This document shows positions 35,022 to 44,830 of a stretch of DNA of 64,000 bases, piece by piece (position 1 is the stretch's first letter; every line of letters begins with the position of its first letter). Both the position numbers and the translations under genes were made by a program. The stretch lies in contig JAPZRO010000006.1 in assembly GCA_027531395.1 (NCBI GenBank), positions 186,001 to 250,000 on the forward strand. The letters are read 5' to 3'. The notes below the pieces were generated by a model, which saw only the letters and a program-made list of their open reading frames with translations, ran no database searches and was not told the DNA's origin. Source of the DNA: Porphyrobacter sp. Its GTDB lineage: Bacteria; Pseudomonadota; Alphaproteobacteria; Sphingomonadales; Sphingomonadaceae.

Positions 35022-38000
35022 TCAGAAGCGGTAGGTCGCGGTGGCCCGGAACACCCGCGCATCGGCATTGTCGCGGCCGATGGTGGTGTCGAAGCCGAAG
35101 CCCATCTGGAACGGCCCGTCGCCGATATTGGCCGAGAGCCCGAGTTCGACCCAGGTGTGATCGGCGGTATCGAGCACGAAGTTGGCGTTGGGGCCAACCC
35201 CGCCCGCGAAGTTCGCACCCAGCAGCTGCGGGCCGTCCTCGAACTCCCACACCAGCTGCGCATTGGCGTTGATCTGCACCATCTTGGCCTGCTTCTCGTA
35301 ATCGAAGCCGAACCGCGCCTGAGTGGACTTGAAGGTCTCGCGGTCGATCGACAAGGCGGCCAGCCCGCCATTCTCGCGCACCGTGGAGAGATCGACGCTG
35401 GCATAGCGCGCCTCGATGCCCGGCGAGATCGTGCCGATCCCGGTTTCAAGGTCATAGGACAGGCCGAGCGCGCCGGAGACCAGCAGATCGTCGCTCGACG
35501 AGGTCAGGGTCTGGCTGTTGCCGAGGAACTGCACGGTGCGGGTGGTGTCCATCCCCACCGAGCCCATCGCGAACTGGCCGTCGATCACCGGCCCGTCGGT
35601 GAACTTGTGGCGCATGTAGAGCGAGACGGCGTAGGTGTTGCTGTCGACCTCCTGCCCCAGCGGCGCTTCGGCCTCGAGGTGGTTGAAGTAGCCCGCGAGG
35701 CCCAGCATCGTGTTCTCGCCCGGGTAGAACTCCAGACCGCCCGACAGGAACAGGCCCGAGATCTCGGTCTGCCGGGTGAAGCCGGGGAGCGAGTCCACAT
35801 CACCGCGCACGAAGCCGCCGGCGATGAACAGCGCCACGTCCTCGGGCAGGTTGGCATCGCGCATCTCGGTCTCTTCGGACCCGCTCTGCAATGCCATCGC
35901 ATCCATGCCGAGCGGCTGGCCGAAGGGCGAGAGGCCCGCCTGCGCCACATTGAGCGGCGAGCCGGTGACCGCGATCTTGCCGCCCGCCTTGCTGCGATCG
36001 GCTTCGCGCAGGCGGCCGTCGTTGAAGTTCTGCAGCAGGTTGACGGTCTGCCCCGCGATTGAGCGCACCGCCTGCTCGTTCACCGGCGCAAGGCCCGTGA
36101 AGGTCGAGCGGATGGTGTCGGGCGAGGCGAAGTCGAGCCCGTAGAGGCCCGCCAGCGCGGCGTTGGCGCGGTTCTGGTCGAACAGATCGGCATAGGCCGC
36201 CTGCACCGGATCGCTGGTGTCGACCACGGTGCGGTAGCTCGCCGCCGCAATCTCCATCAGCACCGCGTTCTGCTGGTAGGTGAAGCGCTGGCTGAGGATC
36301 GCGGAGATGGTGGCCGCGCGGAAGGTCCCCGTCACCCCTCCATCGGCGGTGAGGATGGTGTAGCGCACCCCGTTGCCGTTGACCTGCTGGGTGAGGCCGG
36401 CGCCGAGGCCGACCACGCCGCCGATATTGGCAGCGCCGGTCACCGCGATCCGGTCGGACGCGCCCGCGCCGGTGAAGTCGGCAAGGAAGGTCGTGCCCGA
36501 GGACATCACCAGATTGCCGTCGATCGTCAGCGTGCCGGTGGTGCCCATCGTGGCGGGCGAGAACACGCCGGTGATGCTGGTGAGGAACGGCGCGGTGACC
36601 GTGCCGGTGCCTTCGAGCATCCCCGCGAACAGGGTGTAGTCCCCGGCCGAGGTGACATTGCCATTGACGTTCACCCGCCCGCCGAACTGGTTGATGTCGA
36701 TCAGCGAGGTCAGATCGCCCGCTGCCGCCACAGTCAGCCCGGCATTGCCGCGCACGGTCAGCCGGTCGATGGTGACCTCGCTGCTGAGCGTGGTGGTGCC
36801 GTTCTGGCTGAGGGTGACGTCGTAATAGCGCGGATCAACGCGCACGGTTTCGGTGGTGACGGCGTCGATGTTGTTCGGCACGAAGCCGGTCGCGCCCGGC
36901 AGGCCGTTAGCGAGCGTCGGGGCGGGCAGGGTGTCGCCCTCCGCCGCATCAGCGCCCCCGGCCGCCTGCGGTGCGCGGGCACCGGCGGTGGCACTGGCGC
37001 CATCGGCAAGGCTTGCCGCGGCCGGCAGCGCGAAATTCTCGCCGCCGGTGATATCGGCGACGTTCACAAGGCCGCGGCTGCTGGTCAGCTCGGCTGGAGC
37101 GGCTTCGGCCATGACCGGCGGATCGAAGGTTTCCTCGACGATGCCGGTCGCCACATCGACGCACACATCCCCCGGTTCCTCGAACTCGACGCAGACCGCG
37201 CCGAAATCGCCTCCGGTGCCGTTAAGGCCCAGCTCGGGCGTGGTCGGCAGGCCGTTCACCACGTTGCCGCTGGAATCGATCACGCGGTACATCGGATCGA
37301 GCAGCGTCACCCAGTGGTTCGGGTCTTCCCAGTTGCCATTGCCCGCGCGTGCGCCGACGTAGCGATACGGGTTGGTCGCGACGATGTACTGCCAGTAGAG
37401 CGACAGCGGCTGGTAGAAGCTGGTGGTGCCGAGCGAGCTGAAGCGCTGCGGGCCGAAGAAGCGCGAGCCGCCCGACAGCACGCCGATCACCAGATCCTCG
37501 TCCGACAGGGTGTTGTTCGCCGCATCGAGGATCAGCGGACCGCCCGAATCCCCGCCGGCGGTGGTGCCTTCATTGGGTAGGGCATCGTCGCGGTGGACGT
37601 TGATGTCGAACACGCGGTCGCGGTTCTGCGAGTCGAAGTCGAGCTGGTAGAGGTTCTGCGGCAGCCCATCGCCTTCGCCGAACAGCACCAGATTGCGATC
37701 GTCGAGCGACATGAAGCCGCCGAGCATGTTCTCGGCCGCGCGGCGACGGAAGTCGATCCCGCCCACCGCGCCCTGCAGCGCGTTGCCGGTGCCGCCGTAG
37801 CCGACGATGTCGACGTGATAGCCGGTGCCGCGCACCGGATCGATGCTCTCGGGCGCGGGCAGGGTGGTGAACAGCAGCGCCCAGGTCGGGATGCCGGCGG
37901 CAGGCGTATCAAGGCTGGCGAGCGCGATGTCGGCTTCGATGAAGCCGGCCGCCTGCGGGTTCTGCAGCGACTGCGCATTGTAGAAGATGCGGTTGACGTT

Positions 38001-38375
38001 GAACACGGACAGCGCGGGGTTGCTGGCGAAGTTGTTCGCGAACCAGTTCTGGAAGCCGGGCAGGGCGTTAACGTTGAACGACCAGGCCGCCGGAATGTCG
38101 TCGACGTTGTAGGCCTCTTCCGGCAGATCGTTGACACAGTGCGCCGCGAACAGGACAGTGCGCGGGTTGATCAGCGTGCCGGTGCACACGAAGCCGTCGG
38201 CGCGGAAGAACATGCCGACGCCGCGATATTCGTCATTGGTGTCGACGATGTTGCCCGGGGTGGTGGTCTCGTTGGGGACGACCGCGAGCGCGGGCGTGGC
38301 GGCGGCGGCAACCGCCAGTGCGAGCGTGGCCGATCCGGCCAGCAGGCCGCGGCGACGGGTGTGGGAGAGCTTCAT
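35022..38375 (-). CDS. Autotransporter with N-terminal trypsin-like (S1) serine protease domain
   Basis: An 1117-residue autotransporter. Signal peptide (to about residue 31), then a trypsin-fold passenger: FAAHC with His79, EADIALASL with Asp149, and TTAGGDSGGP with Ser277. A variable linker and a beta-helix-like middle (TLSQNGTTTLSSEVTIDRLTVRGN; GTLTIDGNLVMSSGTTFLADF) lead to the C-terminal translocator barrel (about 850-1117), ending in TYRF with the expected terminal Phe. The middle pattern (GTLTIDGNL) is the passenger-associated repeat type. The GGDSGGP motif is S1-like rather than the GDSGS of SPATE/IgA proteases. Substrate unknown. ATG follows AAGGGG. Confidence 0.9.
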   Translation of the reverse strand: MKLSHTRRRGLLAGSATLALAVAAAATPALAVVPNETTTPGNIVDTNDEYRGVGMFFRADGFVCTGTLINPRTVLFAAHCVNDLPEEAYNVDDIPAAWSFNVNALPGFQNWFANNFASNPALSVFNVNRIFYNAQSLQNPQAAGFIEADIALASLDTPAAGIPTWALLFTTLPAPESIDPVRGTGYHVDIVGYGGTGNALQGAVGGIDFRRRAAENMLGGFMSLDDRNLVLFGEGDGLPQNLYQLDFDSQNRDRVFDINVHRDDALPNEGTTAGGDSGGPLILDAANNTLSDEDLVIGVLSGGSRFFGPQRFSSLGTTSFYQPLSLYWQYIVATNPYRYVGARAGNGNWEDPNHWVTLLDPMYRVIDSSGNVVNGLPTTPELGLNGTGGDFGAVCVEFEEPGDVCVDVATGIVEETFDPPVMAEAAPAELTSSRGLVNVADITGGENFALPAAASLADGASATAGARAPQAAGGADAAEGDTLPAPTLANGLPGATGFVPNNIDAVTTETVRVDPRYYDVTLSQNGTTTLSSEVTIDRLTVRGNAGLTVAAAGDLTSLIDINQFGGRVNVNGNVTSAGDYTLFAGMLEGTGTVTAPFLTSITGVFSPATMGTTGTLTIDGNLVMSSGTTFLADFTGAGASDRIAVTGAANIGGVVGLGAGLTQQVNGNGVRYTILTADGGVTGTFRAATISAILSQRFTYQQNAVLMEIAAASYRTVVDTSDPVQAAYADLFDQNRANAALAGLYGLDFASPDTIRSTFTGLAPVNEQAVRSIAGQTVNLLQNFNDGRLREADRSKAGGKIAVTGSPLNVAQAGLSPFGQPLGMDAMALQSGSEETEMRDANLPEDVALFIAGGFVRGDVDSLPGFTRQTEISGLFLSGGLEFYPGENTMLGLAGYFNHLEAEAPLGQEVDSNTYAVSLYMRHKFTDGPVIDGQFAMGSVGMDTTRTVQFLGNSQTLTSSSDDLLVSGALGLSYDLETGIGTISPGIEARYASVDLSTVRENGGLAALSIDRETFKSTQARFGFDYEKQAKMVQINANAQLVWEFEDGPQLLGANFAGGVGPNANFVLDTADHTWVELGLSANIGDGPFQMGFGFDTTIGRDNADARVFRATATYRF

Positions 38376-38508
38376 GGGGGACCCCTTCGGTTATCGGTGT
38401 CGGTCGTCCTCTCACGACCGGATGCGGCACCGTAACGCTTGAGGCCGGGTTGGCAATTCCAAAGAAAGCAACATTTTGCTTCCGATCAGCGCGTGTGGCG
38501 CAAAGGCC

Positions 38509-39468
38509 TCAGCGCAGCGCGAGAAAGGCGGTATAGGCCGCGTAGAGGGCCACCAGCACCGCCCCCTCGATCCGCGAGAGCTTCCACCCGCTGCGCAGTT
38601 GCACGATCAGCAGCGCGGTGACGCCCAGCATCACCCAGATGTCGAATGCGGCGATTTCGGCGGGGGCCTCGATCGGCTGGATCACCGCGGTCAGCCCGAG
38701 AATGCCGAGGATATTGTAGATGTTGGAGCCGACGATGTTGCCCAGCGCCACATCCTTGTGCTTGCGCAGCACGGCGACGATGCAGGCGATCAGTTCGGGC
38801 AGGGACGTGCCGACCGCGACCACGGTCAGCCCGATCACGCTCTCCGATACCCCTGCTGCCGAGGCCAGGACTACGGCGCCCTCGACCAGCCAGCTTGCGC
38901 CGAAGATGGCAGCGGCCAGCCCTGCGACGATCATGCCGCCCAGCACCAGCGGGCCGGTGTTGGGCGGGGCGGGACGGTCTGCCGCCTCGGCTTCGTGGCG
39001 GGCGCCTTCGGGGCAGGGCACAGCGCTTTCGGCCTTGTAGGCCCACCACACATAGACGACGAGGCCGGCGATCAGGCCGACGCCGATCAGCGGCCCCATT
39101 GTGCCGTAGAGGATCGCGGCTGTGCACAGCGCCGCCGATCCGCCGAGCGCGATCGAATCCCGCGCAAAGGATGCCGGATTGACCGAGAGCGGCAGGATCA
39201 CCGCCGACAGGCCGAGAATGAACAGGATGTTGGCGATGTTCGAGCCGACCACATTGCCGATCGCGATCCCCGGTGATCCGGCCAGCGCGGCCTGCACGCT
39301 GGTCGCCAGTTCGGGGGTCGAGGTGCCGAAGCCGACGATCGTCAATCCGGCCAGCAGCGGCGAGATGCCGAGCCGCGCCGCCATGCCCACCGCGCCACGC
39401 ACCAGCAGTTCGCCGCCCACCGCCAGCAGCACGAGGCCTCCGGCCACCAGCAGGATCGATTCGGTCAT
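38509..39468 (-). CDS. Calcium/sodium antiporter (CaCA family, YrbG-like)
   Basis: A 319-residue cation exchanger with the duplicated CaCA core: GFGTSTPELATS (alpha-1) with GNVVGSNIANILFILG, and AVGTSLPELIAC (alpha-2) with GNIVGSNIYNILGILG. About ten membrane helices with a soluble loop in the middle (EGARHEAEAADRPAPP). It exchanges Ca2+ against Na+ or H+. The ATG at 39468 follows CCGGAGAG and starts just before the first helix; the longer open frame is a shadow. Confidence 0.92.
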   Translation of the reverse strand: MTESILLVAGGLVLLAVGGELLVRGAVGMAARLGISPLLAGLTIVGFGTSTPELATSVQAALAGSPGIAIGNVVGSNIANILFILGLSAVILPLSVNPASFARDSIALGGSAALCTAAILYGTMGPLIGVGLIAGLVVYVWWAYKAESAVPCPEGARHEAEAADRPAPPNTGPLVLGGMIVAGLAAAIFGASWLVEGAVVLASAAGVSESVIGLTVVAVGTSLPELIACIVAVLRKHKDVALGNIVGSNIYNILGILGLTAVIQPIEAPAEIAAFDIWVMLGVTALLIVQLRSGWKLSRIEGAVLVALYAAYTAFLALR

Positions 39469-39634
39469 CAGACTCTCCGGAGTTGCGACGGCACAAAGCC
39501 TTAGCTGCAAGCGGCAGCAGGGTGAAGCCGCGTGCCGTGCGCCTGCATCGGCTGTCGGGTTTGTCCAAGTCGGGGCGTGCGCCGTGATGGTAAGATCGCG
39601 CGGGGCTAACGGAAACCTGTGGGGGGCGGACGAA

Positions 39635-40690
39635 ATGAACGAGGCGGAATGGGACCGGCGTGAGGTCCTCGGCGGTGCTCTCGGGGCGATGGGAGCGCTG
39701 GCAACCGGCGGTCTTGCGGCACCGGCACAGGCGGCCGACCGGATGGTCGGGCTCGATGGGATGAGCCTCAAGAACTATCATTCGACGATGGCCAAGGTGC
39801 TCGCGCGCACATCGCGGATTGCGGTGCCCTCGTACCGCTTCGGTCTCGTCATGCGCAACGGCATGGGCGCCAGCGGCGGATCGGGAACCACCAAGGTCGA
39901 TCTCACCGCGGACCTTGTCGGGGTCGATGTGACGATGATGCGCCAGCTGGCGCACATGGCCTTCAGCGACTTCATCGAGCGGCTCCGGGCGACGGGCCGT
40001 ACGGTGCTCGGCTGGAACGAGATTTCGGCCAGCGGAGGGTTCCAGAAGCTCGAGCCGACACCCGATCCCTTCCTCAAGAAGCCCTTTGCGGATTCGCGCA
40101 CCGTGGCGGTGGTGAGCCCCGAATACCTGCCCCTGCTGACTATCGGGCCGGAAGCGCCGCTGTCCGACCGCTCGCCGTTCAATCTCAAGAACGCGCGCGC
40201 GATCAATGCCATGTCGGCCGAGCTCAAGTGCCTCGTGATGACGCCGAGCCTGGTGCTCGATTTCGCCGCGCTGTCGGGCAGCGGGCACAGTGTCTATTCC
40301 GGCGGGGCGAACGTCGACATCAAGCCGGGGCTGTTCCTCGTGCCACTGTTCACCCACTTCAATTTCTACCACGCCAAGATTCCGCTGGCGGGCGAGGGCG
40401 GGCGGCTGATCCTCGAGGACCGTATCTCGGTCGGGCAGGCGGGGCAGCTGGTGCAGACCGGCAGCCTCAACAACAATGCCGAGATCGAGGAATGGAATTC
40501 CTACGTCCGCAGCAACATGTGGTGGACCGAGCCGAACATGGCTGCCCCGTCACGCCCGACACTCGGCTACAACTATTCGACCTACCAGTACCGGATCGAT
40601 CCCGGCCTGCTCCAGAACGCGGTGATGGATGCCGCGCGCGCCACGCACGGGCTCTACATGGGAGTGATCAATGCCAATCCGCCGGTTTAG
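39635..40690 (+). CDS. Unrecognised exported protein with probable Tat signal
   Basis: A 351-residue protein that I do not recognise. The N-terminus DRREVLGGALGAMGALATGGLAAPAQA carries twin arginines before a hydrophobic stretch and an AxA cleavage site, so Tat export is likely. The mature part has a TRSRIAVPSYRF-like start, a GASGGSGTTKVDLTADLVG segment, an amphipathic region (MMRQLAHMAFSDFIERLRATGRTVLGW), and a Gly/Asn-rich beta C-terminus (GHSVYSGGANVDIKPGLFLVPLFTHFNFYH). The pattern faintly resembles periplasmic proteins of unknown function with GVD-x-x-DF. The ATG at 39635 lies before the signal. It overlaps the next gene by 20 bp. Confidence 0.8.
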   Translation: MNEAEWDRREVLGGALGAMGALATGGLAAPAQAADRMVGLDGMSLKNYHSTMAKVLARTSRIAVPSYRFGLVMRNGMGASGGSGTTKVDLTADLVGVDVTMMRQLAHMAFSDFIERLRATGRTVLGWNEISASGGFQKLEPTPDPFLKKPFADSRTVAVVSPEYLPLLTIGPEAPLSDRSPFNLKNARAINAMSAELKCLVMTPSLVLDFAALSGSGHSVYSGGANVDIKPGLFLVPLFTHFNFYHAKIPLAGEGGRLILEDRISVGQAGQLVQTGSLNNNAEIEEWNSYVRSNMWWTEPNMAAPSRPTLGYNYSTYQYRIDPGLLQNAVMDAARATHGLYMGVINANPPV

Positions 40691-41333
40691 TCTTGCCCTT
40701 TCCGCCCTGATCGCGCTCGCCGCACCGGTATCGGCGCAGACCAATCCGCTGGCCGGCGACACGCAGGCACCGCAGAAGGCGACCCCGGTCGATCCCTATG
40801 GCGGGCTGATCATCCCTGCGGCCGAGCGCGGCCAGCTGCGTTCTGACCCCGATCATGCCGCAACCGGCGGAGTGGTGTTCGTCGACGAGCTCGGCTGGTA
40901 CCGCTTCATGATGCCCGATGGCGGCACGAGCACCTTCGACGGTACGCTGCGGCAGTTCTCCTTCCCCGCCGGGACCATCCCCACCACCTGTTTTGCAGTG
41001 CGGGTGGAGGAACGTAGTCTGGCCCAGTTCGCCATGCCCCAGATCCAGGCCGAGCTTGAAACGCTCTACCCCAAGTTCGACAGCGCGATCACCGATAACG
41101 GCTTTGCGATCGAACACCGCGAGAGCCTGATCCTCGGTCCGCGCGGTGCCACGCCGCTCAAGCTGCTGGCGTGGGATTCGCGTGCGGCTAACGGCGTGCG
41201 CGCCACCTGGACGCTGATGCCCTCGCAGATCGGATACCTGCTGTTCGCCTGCATGGGCGCCGAGCCCGCGCACCAGCGCGAGGTGATCCAGAAATATCTC
41301 AGGATCGGCTCGGTGATGACCTCGGGCAAGTAA
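40671..41333 (+). CDS. Unrecognised secreted protein
   Basis: A 220-residue protein with a Sec signal peptide (MPIRRFSLALSALIALAAPVSAQ). Mature features: GGLIIPAAERGQLRSDPDHAATGGVVFVDELGWYRFMMPDGG, two cysteines (TTCFAV, FACMG) that could form a disulfide, and QREVIQKYLRIGSVMTSGK at the end. No known domain recognised. Its start lies within the preceding gene, so the two are translationally coupled and probably function together in the periplasm. Followed by a strong terminator. Confidence 0.8.
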   Translation: MPIRRFSLALSALIALAAPVSAQTNPLAGDTQAPQKATPVDPYGGLIIPAAERGQLRSDPDHAATGGVVFVDELGWYRFMMPDGGTSTFDGTLRQFSFPAGTIPTTCFAVRVEERSLAQFAMPQIQAELETLYPKFDSAITDNGFAIEHRESLILGPRGATPLKLLAWDSRAANGVRATWTLMPSQIGYLLFACMGAEPAHQREVIQKYLRIGSVMTSGK

Positions 41334-41346
41334 GTCCGGCAAAGCA

Positions 41347-41376
41347 AAAGGCCCGGAGGCGAACCTCCGGGCCTTT
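41347..41376. terminator. Bidirectional intrinsic terminator
   Basis: A perfect 13-bp stem (AAAGGCCCGGAGG, 41347-41359, pairing with 41364-41376) with a CGAA tetraloop. The plus-strand side is followed by CTCT and the minus-strand side by TTTTGCTTT. It terminates the exported-protein pair on plus and glnA on minus. Confidence 0.92.
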
Positions 41377-41403
41377 CTCTATCCATCGGTAATCCGGCGA
41401 GGA

Positions 41404-42813
41404 TTACATCGAATAGTACATGTCGAATTCGACCGGGCACGGGGTGGTTTCGGTGCGGATCACCTCTTCCCACTTGAGCTCCATGTAGGCCTCGATCTGG
41501 TCCTTGGTGAACACGTCGCCCTTGAGCAGGAACTCGTGGTCAGCAGCCAGCGAGTCAAGCGCCTCGCGGAGCGAACCGCACACGGTCGGCACTTCGGCGA
41601 GTTCGGCCGGCGGCAGATCGTAGAGGTTCTTGTCCATCGCCTCGCCCGGGTGGATCTTGTTCTCTATCCCGTCGAGACCCGCCATCAGCAGCGCCGAATA
41701 GGCGAGGTAGGGGTTGGCGAGCGCATCGGGGAAACGGAACTCGACGCGCTTGGCCTTCTCGCCCGCACCGTAAGGAATGCGGCACGAGGCCGAGCGGTTG
41801 CGGGCCGAATAGGCCAGCAGCACCGGCGCCTCGAAACCCGGCACCAGACGCTTGTAGCTGTTGGTGGTCGGGTTGGTGAAGGCATTGAGAGCCTTGGCGT
41901 GCTTGATGACGCCGCCGATGTAGTAGAGGCACATTTCCGACAGGCCGGCATATTCATTGCCCGCGAACAGCGGCTTGCCGTCCTTCCAGATCGACATGTG
42001 GGTGTGCATCCCCGAGCCGTTATCGGCCTTGATCGGCTTGGGCATGAAGGTCGCGGTCTTGCCGTAGGCATGGGCGACCTGATGCACGACATACTTGTAG
42101 ATCTGCATGCGGTCGGCGGTCTGGACGAGCGTGCCGAAGGTCAGGCCCAGCTCGTGCTGGGCGGCGGCGACTTCGTGGTGGTGCTTGTCGCAGGGCAGGC
42201 CCATTTCGAGCATGGTCGAGACCATCTCGGCGCGGATGTCGACGGCCGAATCGACCGGCGCGACGGGGAAGTAGCCACCCTTGGCGCGCGGACGGTGGGC
42301 AAGGTTACCGTTGTCATATTCCTTGCCGGTGTTGGTCGGCAGTTCGATATCGTCGATCGCGAAGCCCGAGCCGGCATAGCCGTCCTCGAAGCGGACGTCG
42401 TCGAACATGAAGAACTCGGCTTCCGGGCCGACATAGACGGTGTCGCCGAGGCCGGTCGACTTGAGGTAGGCTTCGGCGCGCTTGGCGGTGGTGCGCGGGT
42501 CGCGGCTGTACCAGTCGCCGGTCGACGGCTCGACGATGTCGCAGTTGATGATCAGCATCGGGGTGGCGCTGAACGGATCGATCCAGGTCTCGGTGAGATC
42601 GGGCTTCAGGATCATGTCGGACTCGTTGATCGCCTTCCAGCCCGCGATCGACGAACCGTCGAACATCAGGCCGTCTTCAAGCTCGTCTTCGCCCATGACG
42701 CTGGCGACCATGGTGAGGTGCTGCCACTTGCCCTTGGGGTCGGTGAAACGCAGATCCACCCACTCGATTTCTTCGTCCTTGATCAGCTTCAGGACGTCTC
42801 TTGCTTTCGACAT
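41404..42813 (-). CDS. glnA: Glutamine synthetase, type I
   Basis: A 469-residue GS-I that assimilates ammonium into glutamine. [20 protein letters not shown] (metal ligands), the ATP-site [28 protein letters not shown] and the adenylylation tyrosine in [10 protein letters not shown] are visible; the last implies GlnE control. Length is exactly that of the enterobacterial enzyme. GGAGG lies 10 bp before the ATG. Co-transcribed with glnB, 67 bp downstream of it. Confidence 0.97.
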   Translation of the reverse strand: MSKARDVLKLIKDEEIEWVDLRFTDPKGKWQHLTMVASVMGEDELEDGLMFDGSSIAGWKAINESDMILKPDLTETWIDPFSATPMLIINCDIVEPSTGDWYSRDPRTTAKRAEAYLKSTGLGDTVYVGPEAEFFMFDDVRFEDGYAGSGFAIDDIELPTNTGKEYDNGNLAHRPRAKGGYFPVAPVDSAVDIRAEMVSTMLEMGLPCDKHHHEVAAAQHELGLTFGTLVQTADRMQIYKYVVHQVAHAYGKTATFMPKPIKADNGSGMHTHMSIWKDGKPLFAGNEYAGLSEMCLYYIGGVIKHAKALNAFTNPTTNSYKRLVPGFEAPVLLAYSARNRSASCRIPYGAGEKAKRVEFRFPDALANPYLAYSALLMAGLDGIENKIHPGEAMDKNLYDLPPAELAEVPTVCGSLREALDSLAADHEFLLKGDVFTKDQIEAYMELKWEEVIRTETTPCPVEFDMYYSM

Positions 42814-42880
42814 TTTGGTAGTGCCTCCAAGTATGGTCTGGACCGGCCCGCCGGTGCGGCAGGCAGGAGAGGGTGAAAAA

Positions 42881-43366
<486 letters not shown>

Positions 43367-43438
43367 TTATGGTGCGCTGCGCAATGGTGCACAGCCTGTG
43401 AACGGGCTTTGCCTATATTTTAGGCAGGCGTGCGTCGA

Positions 43439-44368
43439 TTAGAGGCGCAGGCCCGTCGTTTCGGGCAGGCCGGACATCAGGTTGAGGTTCTGGATCGCCG
43501 CGCCGGAAGCGCCCTTGCCGAGGTTGTCGAGCACCGCGACCAGCCGCGCCTGGGTGCCATCCTCGCTGCCGAACACATAGAGCCGCATTCCGTCCCACGG
43601 TGCCGCATCGGCGCGCAGCAGCAGTTCGGCGGGCGGCACTTCGGCCATGTCGACCGCGACCACCGCATTCCCGTCGAAATGCGCGGCGAGCGCGGCGCGC
43701 AGGGTGGCGACATCGGGGCGCGAGGACATGGCGGAAAGCGCCAGCGGCACGTCGACCACCATCCCGCGATGCGCGGGCACCACGGCAGGCGAGAATACCG
43801 GCGGATGCCGCAGCCCGCCATAGGTCTGCATCTCCGGCAGGTGCTTGTGGCCAAGCCCCAAGCCATAGGCGCGGAAGGCGAGCGCCGGGTCGGCGGCGAA
43901 GCGATCGATCAGGGCATTGCCGCCGCCCGAATAGCCGCTCACCGCGTTGACGGTGAAGGGCCAGTCGTCCGGCAGCAGCCCGCCGCGCACCAGCGGCGCG
44001 ACCAGCGCGAGGAAGCCGGTGGGGTAGCAGCCGGGATTGCTCAGCCGGTCCGCGGCAGCGATCGCGTCGCGCCCGGTGATCTCGGGAAAGCCATAGGTCC
44101 AGCCGCCGGTGACGCGGTGGGCCGACGAGGCATCGATGATCTTCGTTGTCGCGCCCTCGGCCAGTCGTACGGCATCCTTTGCCGCATCGTCGGGCAGGCA
44201 CAGGATCGCGACATCGGCGGCGTGAAGCGCGTCGCGGCGCGCGGCCTCGTCCTTGCGCTGGGCATCGTCGAGGACGATCAGTTCGAACTCGCTGCGCCCG
44301 GCCAGCCGCTCGCGGATTTCAAGCCCGGTGGTGCCGGCCGCGCCGTCGATGAACAGGCGGATCGCCAC
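43439..44368 (-). CDS. argC: N-acetyl-gamma-glutamyl-phosphate reductase (ArgC type 2)
   Basis: A 309-residue NADPH-dependent reductase of arginine synthesis. FIDGAAGTTGLEIRERL is the N-terminal nucleotide motif, SNPGCYPTGFLALVAPLV holds the catalytic Cys, and GYSGGGNALIDRF and GLGHKHLPEMQTYGGL carry the active-site His. The shorter length places it in the type 2 group. The start is GTG at 44368, the normal N-terminal position and 5 bp after the preceding gene; the longer frame overlaps that gene. Confidence 0.92.
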   Translation of the reverse strand: MAIRLFIDGAAGTTGLEIRERLAGRSEFELIVLDDAQRKDEAARRDALHAADVAILCLPDDAAKDAVRLAEGATTKIIDASSAHRVTGGWTYGFPEITGRDAIAAADRLSNPGCYPTGFLALVAPLVRGGLLPDDWPFTVNAVSGYSGGGNALIDRFAADPALAFRAYGLGLGHKHLPEMQTYGGLRHPPVFSPAVVPAHRGMVVDVPLALSAMSSRPDVATLRAALAAHFDGNAVVAVDMAEVPPAELLLRADAAPWDGMRLYVFGSEDGTQARLVAVLDNLGKGASGAAIQNLNLMSGLPETTGLRL

Positions 44369-44373
44369 GGGCC

Positions 44374-44736
44374 TCAGGCTCCGGCAGGAGCGAGTTCGCT
44401 CGTCCGGCACCACCCGCTCGGTCCCTGCGGTCCGGGGCAGCCCCAGGCCCATTCGCCTGCCACGTCGAGCAGTTCGAACCGGCTGCCCGGGGCAAGGGTG
44501 GTGAACACCTCGGCATCGTCGCGCGGGGTGAGGCGCAGCCCGGCCCCTGCCGCGGCGACGGTGTGGACATGGGGGATGACGTAGTGCGCGGCGAGGTGGG
44601 TTCCGGCGAGCGCCATGTGCGCAAGGTCACCGCGCAGCGGCAACGTGCCGGGCGCAGGCTTGTCGACCGGGCCCTTGAGGCCCAGCACGCCCTCGGGCAC
44701 TGCATATTCCGTTGTGTCGGGCGCGATGCCGCTCAT
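44374..44736 (-). CDS. Short SH3-like domain protein (possible remnant of an NlpC/P60 protein)
   Basis: A 120-residue protein, MSGIAPDTTEYAVPEGVL at the start, with LRLTPRDDAEVFTTLAPGSRFELLDVAGEWAWG, a bacterial SH3-like pattern. As I recall, sphingomonads often carry, next to the leucyl-aminopeptidase gene, a longer protein with this N-terminus followed by an NlpC/P60 peptidase domain. Here the frame stops soon after the SH3-like part and no NlpC/P60 residues follow. This may be a truncated form; the comparison rests on memory. Confidence 0.6.
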   Translation of the reverse strand: MSGIAPDTTEYAVPEGVLGLKGPVDKPAPGTLPLRGDLAHMALAGTHLAAHYVIPHVHTVAAAGAGLRLTPRDDAEVFTTLAPGSRFELLDVAGEWAWGCPGPQGPSGWCRTSELAPAGA

Positions 44737-44830
44737 TGTTGTTCCGTTGGCCTTCTCAGGTGACGCTGCGTCCTCTCCCCAGACGGCGGCGTGGCAGGCC
44801 CGTTAGCCGCAAGCGGGCCGGGGAGCAAGC

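Noticed and set aside
43371..43390. Two GGTGC motifs 15 bp apart, considered as an NtrC enhancer site
   Set aside because: They are at a suitable distance from the sigma54 promoter, but both point the same way; the NtrC site needs an inverted pair. Not strong enough to list.
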